Source: Thermosediminibacter litoriperuensis (GTDB taxonomy: Bacteria > Bacillota > Thermosediminibacteria > Thermosediminibacterales > Thermosediminibacteraceae). From it: a DNA stretch of 39,061 nt. The stretch spans positions 1 to 39,061 of the forward strand of contig NZ_VNHO01000019.1 in assembly GCF_008124715.1 (NCBI RefSeq), written 5' to 3'. The notes under the pieces were generated by a model. The model had not been told where the DNA came from, searched no databases, and saw only the letters and a list, made by a program, of their open reading frames with translations. Every line of letters starts with the position of its first letter. The first letter of the stretch is position 1. This document shows positions 32,950 to 39,061 of the stretch, one piece after another. The position numbers and the translations under genes were made by a program.

Positions 32950-32975
32950 AAAAAAATCCCTTCCATGAGGAAGGG
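32950..32975 (-). terminator. Rho-independent terminator after the Wzz-like gene
   Basis: On the minus strand CCCTTCC and GGAAGGG form a 7-bp stem around a TCAT-type loop, followed by seven T. It begins 13 bases after the wzz-like stop codon. It isolates that gene from the truncated cpsB downstream. Confidence 0.85.
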
Positions 32976-32987
32976 GTAGTTAAATCT

Positions 32988-34283
32988 TCATTTCAATGTT
33001 TGTACCGAGCTTTCCGTCATACCCGATTTCTTCCAGTAATCGGCAAAGAACGCCGTAAAGATTCCAATCATTACGCCCAGCACGGCGGCCAGGGCTATGT
33101 TCAGCATCTTCTTCGGCGCCACCGGATTTTCAGGCACCAGGGCCGGGGATACGATCATTATGTTTGCGTCGCCGATCTTGCTGGAAGTGGTGATGCGGGC
33201 TTCCTGATATTTTTGGAGAAAAGTATTGTAAGTCTCCAGCGCGATGTTGTACTGCTGCTGGAGGCGGTTGTACTCGGTCTGCTTTTCCGCAAAATCGGCC
33301 TGCAGGCTTTCCAGCTCCGCCTGGGTCTTTTTTATGGAATTCAATATGGCTGTTTTTTGCGAAACGATGCCCGCCAGTTCGGCTTCAAGTTCCGCCGCCT
33401 TCTGGCTCAGGACGTCGTAAGTCTGGTTTATCTCCTGGCTCTTTAAGGTAAGGCCCGTCAAGTCCGAAGAAGGCCCCGTTTTGCCGGTGGCTATCCCCAT
33501 CATCGCCGGATCTTCAATAATGGATTTTTTTACCTCCAGGTAGCGGGGTTCGCTGGCAAGCCGGTCTTTAATGCTTTCTAGAGACGATCTGACAGCCTTT
33601 TCCCGGACCTCCAGCTTTAAGAGTTCGGTCTTGAATTCGGTGAGGAGCTGCAGTTTGGCCTCTATGTCCTGCTGCAGCTCGGTGACGCTCTGGGGCTGGG
33701 CCATGAAGTTCTTAAGTTCTTCGGTCGCCTGATCCAGGTTTTTCTGCTCTTCCAGCATCTGATTTTTTAGAAAGACGGCGGTTTTGCCCATCTGCTCCTT
33801 TAAAGCGTTCGAGAGGAAGTCCACAAACTTCGGGGCCAGGGTATTTGCAATTTTTGCGGCCATATCCGGGTCTGTATCTTTTACGGTTATACTTATCAGG
33901 TTCGTGTCTTTAATGGCTTCTACATTTATGGACTCCTTGAGGGAATTGAGGCTGTATTTTTCCGGGTCCAGGTTGAGTTCTTTAATAACCTGGTTCAGTA
34001 TGTGCGGGTTGGTCGCCTGAACCCTGTAGGTCTCCAGAGTCATCTGGGGAAACTGTGAGAGGAAATTTAAAAGCGTATTATAGGCGCTGTCTTGGGGTTG
34101 CGGCTGGTTTTTAGGTGTCAGCGGCGATACCATCAGCGTGGTCTTTGCTTCATATGTGGGTGGGATTACAAAAAAGCTGAGTATTCCGCTCACAAGCACG
34201 GCGACAAGGGTTATGCCGGCTATAAGCCACCTGCCGCGTATAAGTACCTCGATGAGTTCCCGTAAGCTTATTTCTTCTTCCAT
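32988..34283 (-). CDS. Wzz/GumC-like polysaccharide co-polymerase
   Basis: The product is 431 aa with TM1 (about residues 17-38), a long extracellular coiled-coil region (about 150-370, many heptad-like Leu/Glu/Gln stretches) and TM2 near the C-terminus after the Pro-rich PENPVAPKKM (about 388-415). It lacks the kinase domain of Gram-negative Wzc and of some Firmicute fusions. The N-terminal Wzz motif ISLRELIEVLIRG is shared with CpsC. It should set chain length or couple polymerisation to export. The ATG at 34283 has AGGAGG six bases upstream. It forms a single-gene transcript bounded by terminators on both sides. Confidence 0.88.
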   Translation of the reverse strand: MEEEISLRELIEVLIRGRWLIAGITLVAVLVSGILSFFVIPPTYEAKTTLMVSPLTPKNQPQPQDSAYNTLLNFLSQFPQMTLETYRVQATNPHILNQVIKELNLDPEKYSLNSLKESINVEAIKDTNLISITVKDTDPDMAAKIANTLAPKFVDFLSNALKEQMGKTAVFLKNQMLEEQKNLDQATEELKNFMAQPQSVTELQQDIEAKLQLLTEFKTELLKLEVREKAVRSSLESIKDRLASEPRYLEVKKSIIEDPAMMGIATGKTGPSSDLTGLTLKSQEINQTYDVLSQKAAELEAELAGIVSQKTAILNSIKKTQAELESLQADFAEKQTEYNRLQQQYNIALETYNTFLQKYQEARITTSSKIGDANIMIVSPALVPENPVAPKKMLNIALAAVLGVMIGIFTAFFADYWKKSGMTESSVQTLK

Positions 34284-34464
34284 GGTTTTCCTCCTTAACT
34301 GTATATGTTGGCATAAATCATTGAAAGGGCTTTTGGCTTTATGATGCCGGTAAGCGAATTGTAAAAACATTATTTTTTGTTCTACACAAAAAATCATTTT
34401 CCTCCTTTCTGGAAAAATTTTTTTCTTCCGCTGATTTTAAAGAGTATCTTGGCTGTGCAAATAA

Positions 34465-34490
34465 ATAAAGCCCCGGTATTCCAGGGCTTT
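34465..34490 (-). terminator. Terminator of the protease operon
   Basis: On the minus strand AAAGCCC pairs with GGGCTTT (with GG/CC inside after a mismatch) and TTTATTTATTT follows. It begins 4 bp after the stop codon of the 109-aa gene, so the protease and its partner form one short transcript. Confidence 0.75.
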
Positions 34491-34493
34491 GCA

Positions 34494-34823
34494 TTATTTT
34501 CCTTCGGGAGCCTTCTTCCAGCTCTCCAGAAAATTCTTAACGTCCTCGGGCATTGGCCCGGCGGGGATATATTTCGAAACCTCCAGCATTAATTCAGCCA
34601 TCTGTTTTTTAAGTTCCGGCGGGATGTTCTCGGTCATTTTTTTCACGGTTTCGGCGGCTTTCTCCGGGGTCAGATCTACGTTTATGCCGGCCTCCCGCAT
34701 CAGTTCTTTTGCAAATTCCGGGTTATCCGGTGTGAGGCCGAACTTGGAAAAGATCTGGCCCAGGGCTTCGGGGGTTTTGCCGGATTTTTCGATTTCTTTT
34801 CTGATTTCCTCAAATTTGCTCAC
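34494..34823 (-). CDS. Uncharacterised 109-aa partner of the subtilisin-like protease
   Basis: This small, soluble, helical protein is unrecognised. It is Pro/Lys/Glu-rich, with segments such as FGLTPDNPEFAKELMREAGI and MTENIPPELKKQMAELMLEV. It has no signal peptide, metal motif or membrane segment. Its GTG start overlaps the protease stop by GTGA, with GGGAGG eight bases upstream. The tight coupling suggests a protein needed in equal amount with the protease, such as an inhibitor, chaperone or substrate, but nothing in the sequence decides this. Confidence 0.55.
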   Translation of the reverse strand: MSKFEEIRKEIEKSGKTPEALGQIFSKFGLTPDNPEFAKELMREAGINVDLTPEKAAETVKKMTENIPPELKKQMAELMLEVSKYIPAGPMPEDVKNFLESWKKAPEGK

Positions 34824-35986
34824 GGCTCATGCCTCCCTAATTTTTTTATATTCGATACCGCTTTCGAGACGTCCAATAGGCCCGCTCCCTGTTTTTCTTT
34901 CGGAAGGCCCAGGTCTCTCGCGGTATTCATAAGCACCGACTTTACGTCTTCGGCGCTCATCCTGGTTAAGGACAGCACCAGGGCTGCTGCACCGGTCACG
35001 TGGGGAGTGGCCATGGATGTACCGCTCATCAGTTTATAACCCCCGTTTTTGTGCGTTGAAGGTATGTCGACTCCCGGCGCTATTATATCCACTTCCGGCC
35101 CGCTGCTGGAAAAGTTCGCCGGCTCGTCGTTTCTATTTGAAGCCGCCACGGCGATAACCTCGGGGTACTTGGCAGGGTACAATACTGAATCTTCCTTGCC
35201 CATGTTTCCCGCTGCAGCTACCAGAACGACGTTATTTTTGTGAAGTTTTTCGATGGCCCGCCTGAGGGCGAAGCTCCTGTTCTTCACCCCGAAACTCATG
35301 TTTACTACATGTACCTTCTTCTCCAGGCACCAGTTCAAAGCTTCCACTATGGTTGAAATACTGCCGCGGCCGTTCTTGTCAAAGGCCTTTACCGCATAGA
35401 TTTCCACGTTGGGCGCAACGCCCACGACACCTATATCGTTATCCAGCGCGGCTATGGTCCCTGCCACATGGGTACCGTGGCCGTTATCGTCGATTATATT
35501 TTTGCAGTCCAGTACACCGCACACATCCTTAATATTGTCCTTCAAATCCGGGTGGGAAAGGTCTATTCCGGTGTCTATTATACCTACCCTCACGCCTTCT
35601 CCTCTGCAGGCGTTCCACGCGGATTGGGCGGCTACCTTCTTTACGCCCCAGGGTATCTCCTGCCTCTGTCTTCTGATGAAAACTTTCCCGGTGGGCACAC
35701 CCTGAATAGTTGCTATATAATCATCCTCGATAAAATCTATTATCGGATCTTCGCTTAATTTTTGTAGGTTAACGGCAGAAGGACGTACTTCGCACAAACA
35801 GGCATCTACCAGCGGCAGCTGCTTTTTAATCTTTATTCCGTAACTTTCGAGAATATTCCTGGTTTCTAAAACTTCGACGCCGGGTTTAAAGCCCACGATC
35901 TTGTATTTTTTTCGGCTTTTCTTTTTTCGTACGGCTCCTGCTGTACCCAACAGCAGGCTGCAATAAAGTAAAACATATGGAATCAC
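34820..35986 (-). CDS. Subtilisin-like serine protease (S8)
   Basis: The 388-aa protein has a hydrophobic N-terminus (about residues 3-18) followed by a Lys/Arg cluster, which fits a signal peptide or short anchor. An I9-like propeptide (about 27-92) precedes the S8 domain with D138 (IIDTGIDLSHP), H170 (NGHGTHVAG), the oxyanion N261 (AAAGNMG) and S324 (SGTSMATPHV). It is full length for this family and should be active after self-cleavage outside the cell. The GTG start has AAGGGGGGG upstream. The 109-aa gene is fused to its 3' end by a 4-bp overlap. The target may be a surface or S-layer protein; that is inference. Confidence 0.9.
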   Translation of the reverse strand: MIPYVLLYCSLLLGTAGAVRKKKSRKKYKIVGFKPGVEVLETRNILESYGIKIKKQLPLVDACLCEVRPSAVNLQKLSEDPIIDFIEDDYIATIQGVPTGKVFIRRQRQEIPWGVKKVAAQSAWNACRGEGVRVGIIDTGIDLSHPDLKDNIKDVCGVLDCKNIIDDNGHGTHVAGTIAALDNDIGVVGVAPNVEIYAVKAFDKNGRGSISTIVEALNWCLEKKVHVVNMSFGVKNRSFALRRAIEKLHKNNVVLVAAAGNMGKEDSVLYPAKYPEVIAVAASNRNDEPANFSSSGPEVDIIAPGVDIPSTHKNGGYKLMSGTSMATPHVTGAAALVLSLTRMSAEDVKSVLMNTARDLGLPKEKQGAGLLDVSKAVSNIKKLGRHEP

Positions 35987-36090
35987 TTCAACCCCCCCTT
36001 TAAATTTCTAATAATACTTTATTCTCGGGGGCAATCTTTGGTGATTGTGCATATTATATGGGGTGAAAAGCACCGGAAAGGAGGGATTTT

Positions 36091-36528
36091 ATGACCAGGG
36101 AAGAACTGGAAAAGGTTTTGGAAGAAATAGAAGCCCGTAAGGATCTGATAAAAAAGGAACTGGATAATATTTCCGCCGGCGGCGGGACCGAATCCGGCGT
36201 TGAAGAAGAGTTGAGAGGCAGGAGTCCCTCGGCAGCCCTGAAAAAAGCACTGCGCCGCGCTATTAAGAACGGCGATTTGGAGAACGCGCTGGAAAAAGTT
36301 TCGAATTCCCTAGACTTAACCAAGTCGGCTGTAGAAACCATGGCCCAGATCGTGGAAAAAGCCCGGGCAAAAATCAGCGGCGAAGTCGAGAATGCTGACG
36401 GTATCAATCAAATGGCCGCCATGGCCAATACGTGGCTGCCGATGTTCCTCGGACTCATGAAGACTCCGGAATTCCAGAACCTTTCAGCCAGCATGCTGGT
36501 GAATATGCTCAAGGAAGAAGCGTCTTAG
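36091..36528 (+). CDS. Uncharacterised 145-aa protein
   Basis: This is the only intact plus-strand gene in the window. AAGGAGG six bases before the ATG gives strong support, and a dedicated terminator follows. The N-terminus is a Glu/Lys-rich helical or coiled-coil segment (about residues 2-28), then a Gly/Ser patch, then helices of mixed character ending in WLPMFLGLMKTPEFQNLSAS. It has no signal peptide or known motif. It is divergent from the protease gene across 104 bp, so they could share control. Codon use is GC-rich like galU and truD, so it belongs to the resident genome. Confidence 0.65.
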   Translation: MTREELEKVLEEIEARKDLIKKELDNISAGGGTESGVEEELRGRSPSAALKKALRRAIKNGDLENALEKVSNSLDLTKSAVETMAQIVEKARAKISGEVENADGINQMAAMANTWLPMFLGLMKTPEFQNLSASMLVNMLKEEAS

Positions 36529-36540
36529 AAAAATGAAAAA

Positions 36541-36586
36541 GCTGCTTTAATGCAGCTATAAGGCTGCTTTAATGCAGCTTTTTTTT
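36541..36586 (+). terminator. Tandemly duplicated terminator hairpin
   Basis: GCTGCTTTAATGCAGCT occurs twice (36541-36557 and 36563-36579), separated by ATAAG. Each copy is itself a hairpin (GCTGC/GCAGC with TTTAAT loop); the second is followed by T8. It begins 13 bp after the stop codon of the 145-aa gene. On the minus strand it faces the end of galU and may also act there, though the T-run is on the plus strand. Confidence 0.85.
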
Positions 36587-36613
36587 GCTGTTTAGCCGTA
36601 TTTATCATTCACC

Positions 36614-37528
36614 TTATTCCCCTGTACTATTTCCTGCGGCCGCTTCGCTGTATCCGGCCAAATCCTCTGCCAGCAGGCCGAGAAGGTATTTTTTAAACTC
36701 ATCCCGGAGCTCCTCCCTCCTCAGGGCGAATTCCACGGTGGCCACGAGATATCCCAGCTTGTCCCCTACATCGTATCTTTTCCCTTCAAAATTGTAGGCG
36801 TAAATCACCTCGTAGTTCAAGAGCTCTTTCAGCGCATCGGTGAGCTGGATCTCGCCTCCGGCCCCGGGCTTCGTGTGCTCAAGGATTTCAAAAATGCGGG
36901 GGGTTATGATGTACCTCCCCAGTATCGCCATGCGGGAGGGGGCTTCCTGTTTTCTCGGCTTTTCAATCAGGTTGTTGACCTTGTAGATGCGGTCCTCGAT
37001 AAAGGCCCCGTCTACAATCCCGTACTTGCTCACGTCGTCTTCGCAAACCTGCTGGACTCCCAGGATGGAGCAGTTGTATCTCTCGTAGATGTCCATCATC
37101 TGTTTCAGCACCGGCTCCTTCGAATACATCACGTCGTCGCCCAGCATGACGGCGAAGGGCTCGTCGCCCACGAAGGTCCTGGCGCAGTAGATGGCGTGAC
37201 CCAGGCCCCGGGGCTCCTTCTGGCGGACATAGTGGATATCCACCATGTTGGATATGTCCTCGACCACCCTCAGCAGTTCCCCGTTTCCTTTTTTCTTCAG
37301 CTCCAGTTCCAGTTCCACCGACTTGTCGAAATGGTCTTCGATGGCCCGCTTATTTCTGCCGGTGATTATGAGGATTTCCTCGATACCCGAGGCCACCGCC
37401 TCTTCTACTATGTACTGGATGGTGGGCTTATCCACTATGGGCAGCATTTCTTTGGGCTGGGCCTTGGTGGCCGGGAGAAACCGGGTGCCGAGGCCCGCGG
37501 CGGGTATGACGGCTTTTTTTATCTTCAC
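36614..37528 (-). CDS. galU: UTP-glucose-1-phosphate uridylyltransferase
   Basis: This is a 304-aa enzyme. The N-terminal nucleotidyltransferase signature AAGLGTRFLPATKAQPKEML begins at residue 10. EKPRKQEAPSRMAILGRYII and the catalytic loop GGEIQLTDAL complete the GalU/GtaB pattern. It makes UDP-glucose from glucose-1-phosphate and UTP, which Ugd converts to UDP-glucuronate for the locus. I chose the GTG at 37528 because GGGGGG lies seven bases before it; a longer frame from 37585 starts with residues not seen in GalU. Monocistronic, directly after truD. The C-terminal Ala/Gly/Ser-rich tail is short and unremarkable. Confidence 0.96.
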   Translation of the reverse strand: MKIKKAVIPAAGLGTRFLPATKAQPKEMLPIVDKPTIQYIVEEAVASGIEEILIITGRNKRAIEDHFDKSVELELELKKKGNGELLRVVEDISNMVDIHYVRQKEPRGLGHAIYCARTFVGDEPFAVMLGDDVMYSKEPVLKQMMDIYERYNCSILGVQQVCEDDVSKYGIVDGAFIEDRIYKVNNLIEKPRKQEAPSRMAILGRYIITPRIFEILEHTKPGAGGEIQLTDALKELLNYEVIYAYNFEGKRYDVGDKLGYLVATVEFALRREELRDEFKKYLLGLLAEDLAGYSEAAAGNSTGE

Positions 37529-37575
37529 TAAAAGTCCCCCCACTTGCTCTAATCGTTTTATACTTATAATATCAC

Positions 37576-37603
37576 ATAATATCATAATTTTCCATCAATA
37601 CAA
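37576..37603 (-). promoter_or_regulatory. galU: Candidate promoter of galU
   Basis: On the minus strand TTGTAT (37598-37603) and TATTAT (37576-37581) are separated by 16 bases, about 48 bases before the galU start and just after the truD stop. Both hexamers are near-consensus but the region is AT-rich, so other assignments are possible. Confidence 0.3.
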
Positions 37604-37605
37604 AA

Positions 37606-38769
37606 CTATATCCCCAGGGATTTTATCATCATGGTGGCAAAGGAACCCGGAGGCAGGGTGAACTTTATCTTCACCTTCCTGTAGCCCGGGTACAGGTCGT
37701 CTACCTCGAAGGGGCTCGAGTAAAGTCCCTGCGGGAAAACTATTGCCGGCCTCATGAAGGACTTGAAAAAGGATTTCCTTATCTTTTTCAGGTTGAAATC
37801 CGAAGGCTTAACCCCCCGCTCCGCCAGAACTTCCTCCAGCGCTTTTTTCACTTCCGGGGCAGCGTCGGGTATCCGGGAAGACACCGTAGGTATTTCCAGT
37901 TTTCTTAAGGCTTTTAATTTCCCGGGCGGGAGGGCCCTGTAGAAGGTGTAGTCCATGATCTTACCTTTCACCGTAAAGAGCTCACCGGCAAAGAGGGGCA
38001 GCAGCTTTTCCAGGGTCTTGTTCCATAGGAAGCTCTGGTAGGCGGAAAAGAACATGGAAAGCTCTTCCTTGGGAATGGCGTTCAGGGCCGCCGCCAGGTG
38101 CTTTTTGCTCTGCCCCTCCTGCAGGATTTTGACTATGTCCTTTTCCACCGGAGTCCGGCAGAGCGGCAGTATCTCCTCCCACCTGCCCCAGAGCCCGGCT
38201 ATTTTCCGCTTCCTCTCTTTTTCCTCTCGCTTATCCTCGGGGTGTATTGTGGTAAAGTAAAGTTTCAACGCCCCATTGTAGTGCTTTTTTATTATCCTCT
38301 CGGCAATAAATTCTTCCGGGTCTTCCACGCTGCCGAAGCGCTGGTCGTCGAAAAAGTTCGGGTACCCGAAGGCTTCCACTTCCGAAAGCCTCGACCGGAT
38401 CTCATCCACCCTGCCGGGCTCTATCCTGCGCAGGGTTATCTCGAAGTAATTGCCTTCCAGCACGGCCGGAGATACGAAGTCGCCGGCGAATCCCACGAAC
38501 TGCAACCTCACGTTGGGCCTTTCGAACTGAAGCTCGTATTCCCGGGGGACCGAGATGTACTGGTATGTCAGGGCGTGCCGGTCCTTCCTGCCGCCGGAAC
38601 CTATTTTCGAAAGCGGGACTTTGTTTTCCCGGGAAATGAACTTCAGGGCGTCCATGGTGTTCCAGTGCCTTTTCTCCAGAAGGTATATCCGGTAGCGGCC
38701 CCCCGCCGCATATTTTATGTTCACCAGCTCTTTTACGATGAAGTCTTCGGGAATGACTTTTATTTTCAA
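37606..38769 (-). CDS. truD: tRNA pseudouridine synthase TruD
   Basis: This is a 387-aa protein of the TruD family, which converts U13 of certain tRNAs to pseudouridine. The catalytic Asp lies in GGRKDRHALT (D63). The insertion domain with NFFDDQRFGS, AYQSFLWNKTL and the end PGSFATMMI mark a full-length enzyme. I chose the TTG at 38769, preceded by AAGGTGG; a longer frame from 38850 overlaps the stop region of the gene fragment upstream. Housekeeping and GC-rich. It is not obviously linked to the polysaccharide genes. Confidence 0.92.
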   Translation of the reverse strand: MKIKVIPEDFIVKELVNIKYAAGGRYRIYLLEKRHWNTMDALKFISRENKVPLSKIGSGGRKDRHALTYQYISVPREYELQFERPNVRLQFVGFAGDFVSPAVLEGNYFEITLRRIEPGRVDEIRSRLSEVEAFGYPNFFDDQRFGSVEDPEEFIAERIIKKHYNGALKLYFTTIHPEDKREEKERKRKIAGLWGRWEEILPLCRTPVEKDIVKILQEGQSKKHLAAALNAIPKEELSMFFSAYQSFLWNKTLEKLLPLFAGELFTVKGKIMDYTFYRALPPGKLKALRKLEIPTVSSRIPDAAPEVKKALEEVLAERGVKPSDFNLKKIRKSFFKSFMRPAIVFPQGLYSSPFEVDDLYPGYRKVKIKFTLPPGSFATMMIKSLGI

Positions 38770-38846
38770 ATTGCCACCTTCTTTATATAAAATAAGGCCC
38801 GAATCCATACAGGATGGGCTTTGGTGAATAAATATGGCATCATTTT

Positions 38847-39038
38847 TCAAATTATCACCAGCATTTCTTCTTTAATCTCTTTTCTTAATAATGGAGCGAT
38901 GGCTTCATAGGTATTTATATCAACCTTAATGTCAAGAATTTTCTCCAGTTCCATACGCAACTTTATTAAATCGTAAAATGCAATATTAAATGCGACACAT
39001 TTTTTGGAAACCCGAATGATGTTGGGTTTTTCAATCAT
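38847..39038 (-). pseudogene. C-terminal fragment of an MNT-type nucleotidyltransferase
   Basis: This 63-codon frame reads like the end of a minimal nucleotidyltransferase: YDLIKLRMELEKILDIKVDI, then the segment APLLRKEI before the stop, matching the family pattern of a helix, a KVDL-type strand and a final helix. The N-terminal part with the GSxxxG and DxD active site is absent and is replaced by 15-20 unrelated residues. MNT proteins are antitoxins of HEPN toxins; no HEPN gene is next to it inside the window. It is an ORF with ATG at 39038 but probably non-functional. The window edge prevents checking the upstream side. Confidence 0.5.
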
Positions 39039-39061
39039 GAAGGCTGAAGTTCGTAAGTTAG

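Noticed and set aside
36054-36407. 117-codon minus-strand frame opposite the 145-aa gene
   Set aside because: The plus strand has an AAGGAGG start site and own terminator; the minus frame is Ser/Phe-rich shadow sequence.
1-39061. CRISPR array
   Set aside because: No series of regularly spaced repeats exists anywhere; the only repeats are the two 112-bp copies and the two 17-bp terminator hairpins.

Overview
The window most resembles a thermophilic, anaerobic Firmicute of the Thermoanaerobacterales/Thermosediminibacterales kind. This is inferred from the gene families: S-layer-homology (SLH) proteins, a BY-kinase exopolysaccharide module, TruD, a GldA-type glycerol dehydrogenase, strong AGGAGG ribosome sites and frequent GTG/TTG starts. 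No rRNA, tRNA or CRISPR array was found. Nearly every intact gene lies on the minus strand.

Left part (1-7588) is an accessory, IS-scarred region. It starts with the edge of an IS21-type element and a decayed TetR regulator. A compact three-gene minus-strand operon follows: an unknown 208-aa protein, a SecB-like chaperone and a protein with a PD-(D/E)XK nuclease-like core. Its leader carries a perfect 17-bp inverted repeat that overlaps the ribosome site. This operon is the best candidate for an undescribed system and resembles the logic of toxin-antitoxin-chaperone (TAC) or CmdTAC-type defence loci. Next come gldA, a YwgA-like gene whose upstream HD-type partner is truncated, an IS110 relic, and a membrane M48 metalloprotease with a zinc ribbon.

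Central part (7589-28968) is a Wzy-type surface polysaccharide locus. One block (EpsC/PglF-type dehydratase, PglC-type initiating transferase, DegT aminotransferase, GNAT acetyltransferase) is consistent with making a 2,4-diamino-trideoxyhexose and loading it on undecaprenyl phosphate. After a 1.4-kb IS graveyard come ugd (UDP-glucuronate), two GT4 glycosyltransferases, a Wzy-like polymerase, and a capE-capF-capG plus WbuB-like set for UDP-N-acetyl-L-fucosamine synthesis and transfer. A 996-aa O-antigen-ligase/TPR protein, a tyrosine kinase (cpsD), its membrane activator (cpsC) and an unknown membrane-anchored protein complete the block. No Wzx flippase was recognised.

Right part (29026-39061) is cell-envelope and housekeeping. 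It holds two SLH proteins, a truncated CpsB phosphatase, a long Wzz/GumC-like protein, and a subtilisin-like protease with a small overlapping partner. A single plus-strand unknown gene with a duplicated terminator follows, then galU (which feeds ugd), truD, and a fragment of an MNT nucleotidyltransferase.

Base composition, judged by eye, is mosaic. About 9.1-23.8 kb is strongly AT-rich and its flanks are much richer in GC. This is what replacement of a serotype-like polysaccharide core between conserved export and regulatory genes would produce.
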